A stretch of 64,000 nt of DNA, taken from the NCBI RefSeq assembly GCF_019665785.1, contig NZ_CP081149.1:1550001-1614000 (forward strand), written 5' to 3'. How positions within the stretch are numbered: the stretch's first letter is position 1; every line of letters starts with the position of its first letter. Made by a program: the position numbers and the translations under genes. This DNA is from Deefgea piscis (GTDB lineage Bacteria; Pseudomonadota; Gammaproteobacteria; Burkholderiales; Chitinibacteraceae). A model generated the notes under the pieces. The model made no database searches, was not told the DNA's origin, and saw nothing but the letters and a program-made list of their open reading frames with translations. Of this stretch, positions 17,056 through 26,785 are shown in pieces.

Positions 17056-18087
17056 TTAAAAGTAGTACATCCCCATCGCAGTTTTTACTTTATGCAAGGT
17101 TAGTGCGGAGGTTTGTCGTGCTTTGGCTGAGCCACACAGTAACATCGACAAAATGGCATCCGGATCTTTTGCCAATTGCGCGCGGCGTTCGCGAATCGGT
17201 CCGATCAGGGTTTGTAATTGCTCGTTAAGGCGCGCTTTGATCACACGATCAGCCAGACCGCCATGCTGGTATTGCGCTTTTAATTCATTGACGTGTGCCG
17301 GTTCGGCATCAAATGCATCTAAAAAGCTAAACACCACATTGCCTTCAATCTGCCCCGGACTGCCAATGGTGAGATGGTTGGCGTCGGTATACATTTTATT
17401 GACCGCCTGCACAATGTCATCGGCGCTGGCAGCAAGACTAATGTGATTGCCTGCGGTACGACTCATTTTGGTTTTGCCATCAATGCCTGGTAGGCGACTG
17501 GTATTCGATAGTAAGGCAGTGCATTCACTGAGTACGTTGTCGCCCACCATGCGGTTAAACCGGCGAACAATTTCATTGGTCTGCTCAATCATCGGCAATT
17601 GATCGGCACCGACCGGAATCAAGGTGCCGCGTAAAGCGGTAATGTCAGCAGCTTGGCTCACGGGGTAAGTTAAAAAACCAGCGGCTACATCGCGATCTTG
17701 CCCTTTGGCTTTGAGTTCGGATTTAACCGTTGGATTGCGCTCTAAGCGGGCAATAGAGACCAGATTCATTAAATAAAATGACAGCTCAGCCAGTTCCGGC
17801 ACCATCGATTGAATCAAGATGGTTGATTTTTGTGGGTCGATGCCGACGGCAAGGTAGTCTAGTGCCACATCAATCACTGACTGGCGTACAGCACGATAAT
17901 CGCCTTGATGATCAGCCAAAGCTTGCGTGTCGGCTAATAAAATAAAGGGCTGATGGGTTTCTTGTAAGCTAAGGCGAGTTTGTAATGAGCCAACATAATG
18001 GCCTAAATGCAGTGGGCCAGTGGTGCGGTCGCCAGTGACCACGATGGTGGCTGCCGATGGATTCGACGAGGTAGATGGTTGTGACAT
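17056..18087 (-). CDS. trpS: Tryptophanyl-tRNA synthetase
   Basis: Class I synthetase that charges tRNA-Trp. The HIGH-type signature is PLHLGHYVG (~25-33) and the KMSKS-type signature is GKTKMSRTAGN (~195). At 343 residues it is normal for the bacterial enzyme. AAGGAG precedes the ATG at good spacing. The 165-bp leader encodes a Trp-Trp leader peptide and an intrinsic terminator (see the separate entries), so expression probably rises when charged tRNA-Trp is scarce. It stands alone, with no trp biosynthetic gene nearby. Confidence 0.96.
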   Translation of the reverse strand: MSQPSTSSNPSAATIVVTGDRTTGPLHLGHYVGSLQTRLSLQETHQPFILLADTQALADHQGDYRAVRQSVIDVALDYLAVGIDPQKSTILIQSMVPELAELSFYLMNLVSIARLERNPTVKSELKAKGQDRDVAAGFLTYPVSQAADITALRGTLIPVGADQLPMIEQTNEIVRRFNRMVGDNVLSECTALLSNTSRLPGIDGKTKMSRTAGNHISLAASADDIVQAVNKMYTDANHLTIGSPGQIEGNVVFSFLDAFDAEPAHVNELKAQYQHGGLADRVIKARLNEQLQTLIGPIRERRAQLAKDPDAILSMLLCGSAKARQTSALTLHKVKTAMGMYYF

Positions 18088-18130
18088 GATGCTGCTCCTT
18101 AAAGTGGAGCCGCCGGATGGGAGAGGGGTA

Positions 18131-18172
18131 AAAAAACAAAAAACCTGTCACCGTAATCCGGCGGCAGGTTTT
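18131..18172 (-). terminator. Attenuator terminator in the trpS leader
   Basis: On the minus strand, AAAACCTG (18172-18165) pairs with CAGGTTTT, with inner CCG/CGG pairing, followed by T6-G-T7, about 50 bases before the trpS start codon. TGCCGCC (18166-18160), part of its left half, can instead pair with GGCGGCA (18199-18193), which would dissolve the terminator. Confidence 0.85.
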
Positions 18173-18198
18173 GTCGATACCAACAAGCCCAGTGCCGC

Positions 18199-18252
18199 CT
18201 AGAGGCGCCACCAGTAATAAGCAACAGAAAGGGGGTGTTGGATCATGTTCAT
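18199..18252 (-). CDS. trpS leader peptide (17 residues with tandem Trp codons)
   Basis: ATG at 18252, peptide MNMIQHPLSVAYYWWRL, stop TAG at 18199. Two adjacent Trp codons (18213-18208) lie just inside the first arm of a hairpin GTGGCGCC-TCTA-GGCGGCAC (7 of 8 pairs). A ribosome stalled there would cover arm 1, freeing GGCGGCA to pair with TGCCGCC of the terminator. This is the classical arrangement of trp-type attenuation. No strong Shine-Dalgarno precedes the ATG. The predicted promoter would start transcripts at or next to this ATG, so translation may be leaderless, or may use the second ATG (18246). Expression is inferred. Confidence 0.75.
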   Translation of the reverse strand: MNMIQHPLSVAYYWWRL

Positions 18253-18258
18253 GGGCCA

Positions 18259-18288
18259 ATAGTGACAGGCTTAACTTTAGCCCGTCAA
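18259..18288 (-). promoter_or_regulatory. Candidate trpS promoter
   Basis: TTGACG (18288-18283) and a weak CACTAT (18264-18259), spacer 18 bases, on the minus strand. The expected transcription start is near 18252, the first base of the leader peptide ATG. Confidence 0.4.
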
Positions 18289-18332
18289 GTGTTTTGCCCT
18301 GTGTTTGGGTTTAATGTCGATAAATATATTGA

Positions 18333-18379
18333 GGTATTGGCTTTTAAACTTTATTTAACAAAGCTTGCAGTTATATACC
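18333..18379. repeat. 47-bp GGTAT...ATACC element, copy 5
   Basis: Exactly 47 bp with perfect ends, upstream of the trpS promoter. Internal half-sites TAAAC (13-17) and GCTTG (31-35). Confidence 0.85.
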
Positions 18380-18443
18380 TACATTGATTAACGTGTATGC
18401 CGTGTGACATGATTTAGCCTCAGCCAGCAGACATGAGGCCGCT

Positions 18444-18737
18444 TTAAAGTGACGGTGTCGGTGGCGGGTCAAAACTCATTAACGGTTTTCGGCATAGACG
18501 ATAGTAGGCAATTGGCGTGGCTTGTGGCCGACTGCTACGCGCCACACTCACAAAGATCTGCCAGTCGCTGTCAGCGAGTTTTTGATTCATCGCGGCAATT
18601 AAACCATGCGGATTTTGAATTACACAGTGCTTGATCAGCTCAACACTGGTGCATTGCCGCTGCCGACTGAGGCGTTGATAGATTTTTGCTTCGTCGGGCG
18701 TCCAGTCGATATGAAGTAGGGATGTGTGTTCTGACAT
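18444..18737 (-). CDS. Hypothetical protein, 97 residues
   Basis: I do not recognise this small soluble protein. It has Trp/Tyr-containing segments (LLHIDWTPDEAKIYQRL, YYRLCRKPLMSF) and a Pro-rich end. The middle (SVELIKHCVIQNPHGLIAAMNQKL) could form a helix-turn-helix-like pair, but this is weak. It starts 8 bp after the stop of the MscS-type channel gene and is probably in the same transcript. Confidence 0.7.
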   Translation of the reverse strand: MSEHTSLLHIDWTPDEAKIYQRLSRQRQCTSVELIKHCVIQNPHGLIAAMNQKLADSDWQIFVSVARSSRPQATPIAYYRLCRKPLMSFDPPPTPSL

Positions 18738-18745
18738 ATAAAGCC

Positions 18746-21007
18746 TTAATGTGGATCGGTTGTGCTAGGGTCTGTTGACGCTTGGAGCTGAACTTGGAGT
18801 GGGTTTTTGATATCTAGATGAACATCTTGCTGCGGGTAAGCAATGCAAATGTCGTGCTTTCTAAAACTGGCATCGATCATAAAGCGCAAGTCACTGGCCA
18901 CTTGACGGCCGATAATGCCGGCGCCGATATCCACCCAATAATAAATACCAAAGGTGAGCGCATCGGCTGCGAAATCTTCGAGCAATATTTCGGGTGGTTT
19001 ATTTTTGCAGATTTGGCCGTGCCGCAGCACTTCGTCTTCGAGCAGCTTGGCAACCAGTCGTAAATCACTGCCATAAGCGACGCCGACTTGAAAGCCTTGG
19101 CGAATCACGCTGTTGGTATAACTCCAGTTAGTGACATTTTGTTCCAAAAAAGTGCTATTGGGCACCAAGGTGTCGATGCCATTCACATCGCGCACCACGG
19201 CCGCACGCACATTCATATCGACGACGGTCCCCAAAATACCGGCAACCGCAATGGTGTCGCCAGGACGAAACGGGCGTTCAAGCAGCATCATCAGGCCGCT
19301 GATTAGGTTTTTGAGTAGCGTTTGCATGCCAAAACCTAGACCAATGGCAATCGCACCCCCCAAGAATGCAAACGCCGTGAGAGGGATTTGCACAATCAGC
19401 AATGAATTGATCAGCAGCCCAATAAAGGCGATGGATAAGATCCAGCGCTTGGCAATTCGAATTGAAACTTCGGGGAAACGGCTGCGTTTGATCAGGATTT
19501 TTTCGATTAAATGCCCAAAGAAAATACACATCGCAAAGCCAACAGTAATTAATAACACCGCGATGCACATTTTGCCGATGGTGACGCCGCGCGAAATACT
19601 GATGTTTTGTCCATCCACTTCAACGCTGTCATTCACGCTAAATAATTCATAGCGCCAGATTTGAGTGAGCAGACGATGCATTTTTTCTTGCCAATAATCG
19701 GTACGCATGGCCAGCGTTTTGTCTTGTTGGGCGGCATTATTGAGCCAGCGATTAAATTTTTCATTCGAGCGACGTAAATCAATTGCCGCTTCGCGGTAGA
19801 TGCTTTCGCGGTCTTGCCACGTTTGTCGTAAAGCTGCAGGGGTATCACTTGCTCGGCCTAGTTGGTCTATTTGGTCCTGAGCAATACCTGCTGATTTTTG
19901 CATGGCAACGAGGGTGCCTTGCAAGGTGCGCTGCCAGGTTTGTGCTTCTTCATTGAGCTGTTGAATTTCTGCTTGTTTGCCGGAGTTTTTCAGTGCCAGG
20001 CGTTTTTTCCAAAAGCTACTCTCAATGGTATTGGCCATCATTAAGTCAGATAAAACGCCAGATTCAATGGCCAGCGTTTCCAGTTGTTGCTGGAGCCCTT
20101 GCAGCTGTTGATCGAGTGCAGATAGCTGCGTTTGCAAAACAGCGGTATTGCTGGTTTTAGGGTTTTCCAATTTGCTAGTGAGTGTGTCGCGCTGAGTTGT
20201 TAGCTGGGCTAATTGTTGGCGAAGTTGCTGCTCTTTAGTGATTTGATTGTTTTGTAATTGCGCGTAATGCTGTTGTTGCGCAGTAATTTGTTGCAGCTCG
20301 TCATTGATCACCGCGCTTTGCAATTGATCTTGATTGGGACCCAATGTGGCATCGAGCGCCAGTACTTGTTCACGGCGGGCTTGTAATTGCGCGCGATTAA
20401 ACTGCTGGCGTGCATCAATACTGGCCAAGGTGGCGAGCCAAGTGTCGACTTTTTGTTGCGAAGTCACAATTTTGGCGGCAATTTGGCTGCGAGCACTGCT
20501 TTGAGCTGGCGCTTTCTCCAGCAAATCTTGATTGAGGCGTAACTCGGCTTGTGCTTGGCCTAATTCATCATGGATGGTATTGAGGTAGGCTTCTTGCACG
20601 CTGAGGTTGCTTCGTAATATATCGACTTCTTGCTCTAGCAATTGCCGCTCACCTTGCAGCTGTACCTTGCTTTGGCTCGCTTGCAGGCTTGCAGGTGGGG
20701 TGTGGTTTTCTTGCTCGAGCGCACTCAAGCCGTTGAGTGCGGCTAGATGCTGGCGGTAGGCATAGATTTCGAGCGTGAGCCAAAATCGATTTAATTCTCG
20801 ATCTGGTGCTGTAGGGTTTTTTTCTAAGGTGGCGAGCGCTGCTTGGGCTAATTCCAGCCGCTGATTTAAGCGTTCAAATTCGCTGTTGCTGCTGACTAAT
20901 GCTGTGCTACTGGCGCTGAGCGGCGCAGGCGTTAAACGTAAATCACTCGGCGCAGCAATCGCTTTGGAGAAAATGAGTAGCAAAAATACAGTAAAAAAAC
21001 GAGACAT
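18746..21007 (-). CDS. Large MscS-family mechanosensitive channel (MscK/KefA-like)
   Basis: 753 residues. The N-terminal signal (FFTVFLLLIFSKAIAA) leads into a long periplasmic Gln-rich coiled coil (~35-400). Two or three membrane segments follow (from ~480: MCIAVLLITVGFAMCIFF). The MscS pore and beta domain begin around residue 555: GGAIAIGLGFGMQTLLKNLI, then LERPFRPGDTI and NVRAAVVRDVNGIDTLVPNS. Such channels release solutes on hypo-osmotic shock. It is shorter than E. coli MscK (~1120 residues), having fewer N-terminal membrane helices. Confidence 0.93.
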   Translation of the reverse strand: MSRFFTVFLLLIFSKAIAAPSDLRLTPAPLSASSTALVSSNSEFERLNQRLELAQAALATLEKNPTAPDRELNRFWLTLEIYAYRQHLAALNGLSALEQENHTPPASLQASQSKVQLQGERQLLEQEVDILRSNLSVQEAYLNTIHDELGQAQAELRLNQDLLEKAPAQSSARSQIAAKIVTSQQKVDTWLATLASIDARQQFNRAQLQARREQVLALDATLGPNQDQLQSAVINDELQQITAQQQHYAQLQNNQITKEQQLRQQLAQLTTQRDTLTSKLENPKTSNTAVLQTQLSALDQQLQGLQQQLETLAIESGVLSDLMMANTIESSFWKKRLALKNSGKQAEIQQLNEEAQTWQRTLQGTLVAMQKSAGIAQDQIDQLGRASDTPAALRQTWQDRESIYREAAIDLRRSNEKFNRWLNNAAQQDKTLAMRTDYWQEKMHRLLTQIWRYELFSVNDSVEVDGQNISISRGVTIGKMCIAVLLITVGFAMCIFFGHLIEKILIKRSRFPEVSIRIAKRWILSIAFIGLLINSLLIVQIPLTAFAFLGGAIAIGLGFGMQTLLKNLISGLMMLLERPFRPGDTIAVAGILGTVVDMNVRAAVVRDVNGIDTLVPNSTFLEQNVTNWSYTNSVIRQGFQVGVAYGSDLRLVAKLLEDEVLRHGQICKNKPPEILLEDFAADALTFGIYYWVDIGAGIIGRQVASDLRFMIDASFRKHDICIAYPQQDVHLDIKNPLQVQLQASTDPSTTDPH

Positions 21008-21162
21008 AGTCGGCGCAGGCTGAGTCAGAGAGGGGTATTTTACGCTTTACACTCGGGTGTGATTCAGAAATATGCAAGCTAAGGTTTGGGCGTCAGCATG
21101 CCACGTCGATCTTGCATGCTGATGCCTGAGCGACAATGGCATTGCTGACGAATCAATCTCAG

Positions 21163-22104
21163 TTACATGGCGGTTTTGATGCCCGCTTTGACTAAAAACC
21201 AGTTCATGGGGTAGGCGGTGATAAAGCCGCAAGCCATGGCGATTTGCATCATGAACCAAAATATTGGCTCGGTGGGCGACATTGGCCCAATGAGCACAAA
21301 AATAGCCAATCCCATCCAGCCATACATGCCAATTTGCCATGAAGTTAAAGACAGTGAGTCCACTTTGAGTGCACGCCACCAGAGTGCAGCGCCGGTTTCT
21401 GGCACCATGCCGATTAAACCACCGTATTGAAAGGTAACGCCAATGGCGAGTGCTAGCAGATAGGAAAGCGCCCATTCGCCAAAGACCGGACTACCCCATA
21501 ATAAAAAGGGTGAAGCAGCAAATAGCCACGGTCCAATTAAATCGGCGAGGCTACAGCCGGCACCACAATGCAGTGTTCCGGCGGTAATGCTTTGCCAGAA
21601 GGGTTTTTTTGCGCCCATCTGCATCTTCATATCCATCTTCATATCCATTTTCATATGCGGCGGCATCTCCATTTTCATTTCTGGCATGGACGACATTGAG
21701 TTTGGGGTTGAAGTAGGGGCAGGCATCTTCATATTGGACATGTCCATATTAGACATATCCATCTTGGGCATGTTTGGCATGTCTTGCATCGGCATGCTGT
21801 TCATCATTGCGGGCTTGGCTTCATCACTCGTGCCTTGCGGCGTTGATGGGGGAGAGGGCATTTTCATGGTGGATGCGCTGTGCGAAATGCGCGGTTTGCT
21901 GCCGTTGCCAATGTGGCGGTAAGCCCAAATCGCCAATGGACCAGCCCAAAGCGCATTAATTGGCCATACCCAGAGCATGATCGACATCATGGGTTTGGGG
22001 CGTTGACGTTGATCGAGCAGAATGTAAATAAAGCAAGCGATACCGATGAGTATGCTGCAAATGGCCAGAGTGCTTAGCCAATCGGGTAGGGGAGCGTGAG
22101 GCAT
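21163..22104 (-). CDS. DUF4396 membrane protein with Met-rich insert, possibly copper-binding
   Basis: 313 residues. Two N-terminal hydrophobic segments (~10-30, ~41-62) are followed by a low-complexity insert containing 26 Met in residues 80-163 (MDMSNMDMSNMKMP-type and KMDMKMDMK-type repeats). The DUF4396 core starts with GTLHCGAGCSLADLIGPW (Cys180, Cys184) and has four more membrane segments. Met-rich stretches commonly bind Cu(I) or Ag(I), and the HCGAGC motif is a likely metal site, so a role in metal handling is plausible but unproven. No copper gene is adjacent. The 155-bp gap downstream (21008-21162) holds nothing I can name. Confidence 0.85.
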   Translation of the reverse strand: MPHAPLPDWLSTLAICSILIGIACFIYILLDQRQRPKPMMSIMLWVWPINALWAGPLAIWAYRHIGNGSKPRISHSASTMKMPSPPSTPQGTSDEAKPAMMNSMPMQDMPNMPKMDMSNMDMSNMKMPAPTSTPNSMSSMPEMKMEMPPHMKMDMKMDMKMQMGAKKPFWQSITAGTLHCGAGCSLADLIGPWLFAASPFLLWGSPVFGEWALSYLLALAIGVTFQYGGLIGMVPETGAALWWRALKVDSLSLTSWQIGMYGWMGLAIFVLIGPMSPTEPIFWFMMQIAMACGFITAYPMNWFLVKAGIKTAM

Positions 22105-22192
22105 GATGGCAATACTTCTATGAAAGAAATAATGTAGTTATAGCCCATCACTTTTGAGATGCTATGTTTGATTTTGGTGATATTTACTACGG

Positions 22193-22239
22193 GGTATCTG
22201 GATGCAACGAATTAAATATGTTGCATCCAGAGCAATACC
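22193..22239. repeat. 47-bp GGTAT...ATACC element, copy 6 (long perfect hairpin)
   Basis: Exactly 47 bp with perfect ends, directly after the prfC stop. It contains TGGATGCAAC / GTTGCATCCA, a perfect 10-bp inverted repeat, and the outer GGTAT/ATACC also pair. There is no T run, so it is not a normal terminator. Confidence 0.85.
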
Positions 22240-22240
22240 C

Positions 22241-23830
22241 TCAGAGCGTAATGGCGTGTTCCCGTGTGGCGTGGAAACGCAACTCTGGCCAGCGTTCCAT
22301 CGTCAAATCCAGATTGACACGGCTGGTGGCCAAATAAGCCAAACTGTTGGCAGCATCGCGGCCGAGGTTATTGGTGAGCGTGCGCTCAAAATCGGCGAGT
22401 TTTTTCGCGTCATCACAAGACACCCAGCGCGCAGTGTAAATCGTCGTCGATTCAAACATCGCTTCTACACCGTATTCATTCAGCAAGCGCGAGGCAACGA
22501 CTTCAAACTGCAATACCCCTACCGCGCCAAGAATCAAATCGCCACCATTGAGCGGTTTGAAAACCTGAACCGCACCTTCTTCACCCAACTGCTGCAAGCC
22601 TTTTTGCAATTGCTTGATCTTGAGTGGATTTTTGATGCGCACGATGCGGAACATTTCCGGCGCAAAGTAAGGAATGCCGGTAAACGACAGCAATTCGCCC
22701 TCAGAAAACGAGTCGCCAATCTGAATATTGCCGTGATTCGGCAGACCAATAATATCGCCAGCGTAAGCTTCTTCGACTTGTTCACGGCCTTGCGCCATAA
22801 ACGTCACTACCGAATTGGCGGCGATGTCTCGGTTCAGGCGCAAATGCTTGAATTTCATGCCGCGCGTAAATTCGCCCGAGCAAACCCGTAAGAACGCAAT
22901 GCGGTCGCGATGCTTCGGGTCCATATTCGCTTGAATTTTAAAGACGAATGCGGAGAATTTTTCTTCAGTCGGCGAAACGGCACGTTGTACCGCAGCGCTG
23001 TCCGACGGTTGTGGCGCCCAATCGACTAGCGCATTCAAGATTTCACGAATCCCGAAGTTATTAATAGCCGAACCAAAAAAGACCGGTGTCAACGTACCAT
23101 CGAGGAATTCTTCGAGCACGAAAGGATGCGAAGCGCCGCGCACGAGCTCTAATTCCATCCGAGTTTGGTCGATTTCGAGTGGGAAGAGTTCGTCCAAACG
23201 TGGATTATCGATGCCTTTGATGACTTCAACTTCATCAAGAGGGCCTTTGCCCGGCGTAAAGATAATCACTTCGTCTTTGAGGATGTGATATACCCCACGG
23301 AAGGTTTTACCCATACCAACTGGCCAAGTAATGGGCGCGCAACGGATTTCGAGCACGCTTTCGACTTCATCGAGCAGCTCTAAAGAATCTCGTACTTCAC
23401 GGTCGTACTTATTCATGAAGGTGATAATCGGGGTGTGGCGCATGCGGCAGACGTTCAATAGTTTGATCGTTTGCGCTTCAACACCTTTGGCCGCGTCAAT
23501 GACCATCAAGGCCGAATCCACCGCAGTCAGTACGCGATAGGTGTCTTCCGAGAAATCTTGGTGACCTGGGGTGTCGAGCAGATTGACCACGTGATCGCGG
23601 TAATCGAACTGCATGACTGAAGACGCAACCGAAATACCCCGTTGCTTTTCAATGTCCATCCAGTCAGAAGTGGCAAACTTACCGCCTTTTTTGCCTTTTA
23701 CAGTACCCGCATTTTGAATCGTGCCCGAGAAATACAGCAGTTTTTCGGTGAGCGTGGTCTTACCCGCATCGGGGTGGGAGACAATGGCGAAAGTACGGCG
23801 GCGCGCCACTTCACTGATGATGTCGGGCAT
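22241..23830 (-). CDS. prfC: Peptide chain release factor 3
   Basis: GTPase that removes RF1/RF2 from the ribosome after peptide release. About 529 residues from ATG 23830 ([20 protein letters not shown]), matching the E. coli N-terminus; the frame extends to 23887 but that part is not conserved. G motifs: [21 protein letters not shown] and NKYD. Domain II and the C-terminal RF3 domain ([16 protein letters not shown]) are intact. No clear Shine-Dalgarno is seen before 23830. It lies 62 bp downstream of the sensor kinase gene on the same strand. Confidence 0.95.
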   Translation of the reverse strand: MPDIISEVARRRTFAIVSHPDAGKTTLTEKLLYFSGTIQNAGTVKGKKGGKFATSDWMDIEKQRGISVASSVMQFDYRDHVVNLLDTPGHQDFSEDTYRVLTAVDSALMVIDAAKGVEAQTIKLLNVCRMRHTPIITFMNKYDREVRDSLELLDEVESVLEIRCAPITWPVGMGKTFRGVYHILKDEVIIFTPGKGPLDEVEVIKGIDNPRLDELFPLEIDQTRMELELVRGASHPFVLEEFLDGTLTPVFFGSAINNFGIREILNALVDWAPQPSDSAAVQRAVSPTEEKFSAFVFKIQANMDPKHRDRIAFLRVCSGEFTRGMKFKHLRLNRDIAANSVVTFMAQGREQVEEAYAGDIIGLPNHGNIQIGDSFSEGELLSFTGIPYFAPEMFRIVRIKNPLKIKQLQKGLQQLGEEGAVQVFKPLNGGDLILGAVGVLQFEVVASRLLNEYGVEAMFESTTIYTARWVSCDDAKKLADFERTLTNNLGRDAANSLAYLATSRVNLDLTMERWPELRFHATREHAITL

Positions 23831-23892
23831 GGTATTGATGTCAAAGGGGAAAAACGCGCAATTGTACGCGAATGTGGCGATAAGCAAAACCT

Positions 23893-26781
23893 TTAGCGCG
23901 GATGACTCGGCAGTAGGACGGTAAATATCGCGCCACCTTGCGGGTGATTGCTAGCGATAATTTGTCCTTCATGGTCGCTAATAATTTGCCGGCTAATCGC
24001 CAGACCCAGCCCAGTGCCGCTGCCATTGCGAGCGCGGCTACTTTGGATGAATTTATCAAAGATATATTCTAGCTCGTCGTCGGGCACGCCCGGACCATGA
24101 TCACGAACGCTGACGCCGATGGCCGGTTGGTCAGGCTCTAATTGCGCATTGGCAATAAAGTGAATTTCAATTTCGCCACCGTGCGGACTAAATTTGATGG
24201 CATTGGATAATAAATTAACTAGCACTTGAGTTAGGCGAGCTTTATCAAAATGGGCGCTGGCTTCAATTTCGCCATCTTGAATATGCAGTTGTAATTGCTT
24301 GCTGCTAATGAGTGAGCTAATTTCAGCGCACGCCATTCGCACAATCATTTGTAAACTATGAACGCCTTTGTCATAAGTCATTTTGTTAGCTTCAAGTCGC
24401 GACATATCCAGTAGGTCATTCAACAGGACCAATAGTCGTTTTCCTGAGGCATTAATACGTTCAAAGTAACGATTTAAATTGAGGTTTTCGCTGTGATTCG
24501 GATTTTGTGTTTTGCCTAAACCCATTTCAGAGAAAGATAAAATCGCATGCATTGGCGTGCGTAATTCATGTGACATATTGGCAAGGAAAGAAGACTTGGC
24601 AAAGTTAGCACTTTCGGCCGCTTCTTTAGCTTCAACTAAATGCGTTTCTATTTTCTTTAAAACGGTAATATCGGTAAAGAATGCATAGGCATATTCAATC
24701 GATTTTTGCTCATCAAGCACTACGCCACTATTAATAAGGAAAGGGTGCGCAATGCCTTCGTGATTGAGTAGCTCTAAATCAATCGGTGCTTGGTGTTTAT
24801 CAATTAAGCTGGCTAATTGATCTGGGAAGAATTTTTTAGCATTTTCACCCCATAAGTCATGCGGGTGTCGGCCAATCAGGTTTTTACGGCTAAATCCCAG
24901 CAGACGGGTGAATGAATGATTGACGTCGCAAATGCGATGGCCAGCATCAATCAATAAGAAGCCGTCTGCGGTTTGATCAATAATGGTGCGATTAAGCCGT
25001 TCTGATTGGCGCATCGCTTGGGCGGCAATCCGCTGCGAGGTGATGTCTTCAATGACCGCGATCAACCCTTTTGACATATCTCCAGGGACCAAAGCTTTGG
25101 CGTAAACCATCGCCCAAAATGGCGTATGGTCACGGCGATACAGTTCAGTTTCACCGCGAAATACGCCACCACTGGCAATTTTGCTCCAGATCAGTTGATT
25201 GGCTTCGCTAAATTGTTCGGTAGATGAAAAAATATTGTGGGTCGGCGAGCCGATAATATCACTAGCGGCATAGGCAAACAGTAGCTCAAAAGCGGGGTTG
25301 ACCAAGCGAATAGTGCCGCGCATTGATAGCATGATGGCGAGTGGACTGGCATCGAGTACGGTGCGGATTTCTGCCGTGCGCTCCATGACCATTTCTTGCA
25401 AATGGTCGCGGTGGCGACGTAATTCTTGCTCGGCTTCGCGCCTCGCAGAAATATCACGTGCGTTGCAGCAGATATAAGATTGTTTTTGAAATTGAATGAG
25501 CGATAAAGTAATTTCCATTGGGGTGATTTTACCCAATGAGTTTTTAAGTAGACCTTCAAAGTTGATGGTGTTGTTGTCGTGTAGTTGCGATAAAAATTGT
25601 CGCCAATCTGCTTCGGAAATCTCGGTAAATAAGTCGTTAAAATTGAGTGAACTAAGTTCATCACTGCGATAAGCGGAATGCTTGGTGAGGCTTTTATTGG
25701 CGTAGTAAATGCGACCAGATTCATTACACCAAAATGTCATGTCGGGTGATTCATCGACCGTAAACTGCGTTAAATACAGGCGAGCCTCAATTTGTTCTGC
25801 CCGTTTGATTTGTCGCATTAAAATGTAAGTCAAAATAGAAATGACCAGCATTAATAAGGCGGCCAATGCCGTTCGGATATAAGTTTGGGTTTTAAAGTGA
25901 GCTAAAATAAAATCAACATTAAAAGACAGACGAATGATAAGTGGATTATCACTTTGATTGACGATGAAGGTGATTAGTTTTTCGCCATTATCATTTTTAA
26001 TATAAGTACTGCTGCGTTTGAGTCGTAATTGCTCAAATAGTAGTGGGTCGTCGTTACGAATGTTTTTATTTAAGGCACTTTCATCAAATGGATAGTTGAT
26101 TAAAACGACGCCATCACTACGCAGTAATTGAATTTGCATTCCTTTGGGGAGTTGCAAAGAGTCATAAAATTTAAGGAAATAAGCCGGTTCCATTCCTGAT
26201 AAGAGCACGCCACCAAATTCACCATTGGGTAAATTAACGCGACGAGTTAAGGGGAGTAACCATTTGCCATCCGTTCTAGATAAAATAGGCTCGCTGATAT
26301 AGGGGCGAATTGAATCAAAATCACGGTGGTAATTAAAATAAACCCGGTCAGCGAGCGATATTTTTCGTGCTGGATACTCAAGACCATGACTATGCAATAT
26401 ACCGGTTGGACCGATGGTGATAATGCCGCGTATTTGTGGGGTTAAACGGACTTTATCTTTGAGTAGTAAATGCATGACGTATTCGTCAGCTTTATCGACA
26501 CCACCTTGTCGATCTAAATCTTCAGCCACATTTTGCATGGCTTGTTCAACAGAAACATAAGCTCGCGTGGCGTTTTCATCTAATGCCCGAGCCAGCGATA
26601 AATTATAGTTTTCCGCTTCTCGCATTGTTTGCTGATAATCACGGATGGTAATCCACGTTAAAGTCAGTAAAACCACAAAGACGGTCACGCCATAAAAAGT
26701 CAACAAGCCAATTCGCAATACACGAAGTGTTTTATGCGTATTCGGTTCGGTTGATAAATTGTTTTGGCGTGACCCTATCAT
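23893..26781 (-). CDS. Membrane sensor histidine kinase with Cache and three PAS domains
   Basis: 962 residues. TM1 (~25-48) and TM2 (~305-325) flank a periplasmic Cache-type domain ([31 protein letters not shown]). Cytoplasmic PAS domains follow at ~340-455, ~470-595 and ~600-720 (the last with [20 protein letters not shown]). HisKA has the H-box [16 protein letters not shown], and the ATPase domain has [26 protein letters not shown] and [13 protein letters not shown]. There is no receiver domain and no response regulator adjacent. It sits 4 bp after uup, so the two probably share a transcript. Ligand and target are unknown. Confidence 0.92.
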   Translation of the reverse strand: MIGSRQNNLSTEPNTHKTLRVLRIGLLTFYGVTVFVVLLTLTWITIRDYQQTMREAENYNLSLARALDENATRAYVSVEQAMQNVAEDLDRQGGVDKADEYVMHLLLKDKVRLTPQIRGIITIGPTGILHSHGLEYPARKISLADRVYFNYHRDFDSIRPYISEPILSRTDGKWLLPLTRRVNLPNGEFGGVLLSGMEPAYFLKFYDSLQLPKGMQIQLLRSDGVVLINYPFDESALNKNIRNDDPLLFEQLRLKRSSTYIKNDNGEKLITFIVNQSDNPLIIRLSFNVDFILAHFKTQTYIRTALAALLMLVISILTYILMRQIKRAEQIEARLYLTQFTVDESPDMTFWCNESGRIYYANKSLTKHSAYRSDELSSLNFNDLFTEISEADWRQFLSQLHDNNTINFEGLLKNSLGKITPMEITLSLIQFQKQSYICCNARDISARREAEQELRRHRDHLQEMVMERTAEIRTVLDASPLAIMLSMRGTIRLVNPAFELLFAYAASDIIGSPTHNIFSSTEQFSEANQLIWSKIASGGVFRGETELYRRDHTPFWAMVYAKALVPGDMSKGLIAVIEDITSQRIAAQAMRQSERLNRTIIDQTADGFLLIDAGHRICDVNHSFTRLLGFSRKNLIGRHPHDLWGENAKKFFPDQLASLIDKHQAPIDLELLNHEGIAHPFLINSGVVLDEQKSIEYAYAFFTDITVLKKIETHLVEAKEAAESANFAKSSFLANMSHELRTPMHAILSFSEMGLGKTQNPNHSENLNLNRYFERINASGKRLLVLLNDLLDMSRLEANKMTYDKGVHSLQMIVRMACAEISSLISSKQLQLHIQDGEIEASAHFDKARLTQVLVNLLSNAIKFSPHGGEIEIHFIANAQLEPDQPAIGVSVRDHGPGVPDDELEYIFDKFIQSSRARNGSGTGLGLAISRQIISDHEGQIIASNHPQGGAIFTVLLPSHPR

Positions 26782-26785
26782 GCTT

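Noticed and set aside
17969..18259. 96-residue open frame through the trpS leader
   Set aside because: It runs through the terminator and into trpS in another frame. The 17-codon frame with tandem Trp codons explains the leader better.
18088..18260. T-box riboswitch upstream of trpS
   Set aside because: No T-box consensus or specifier loop seen; the leader peptide and alternating hairpins explain the terminator.
22193..22239. Hairpin after prfC as a rho-independent terminator
   Set aside because: Strong stem but no T run on the prfC strand, and it fits the 47-bp family.
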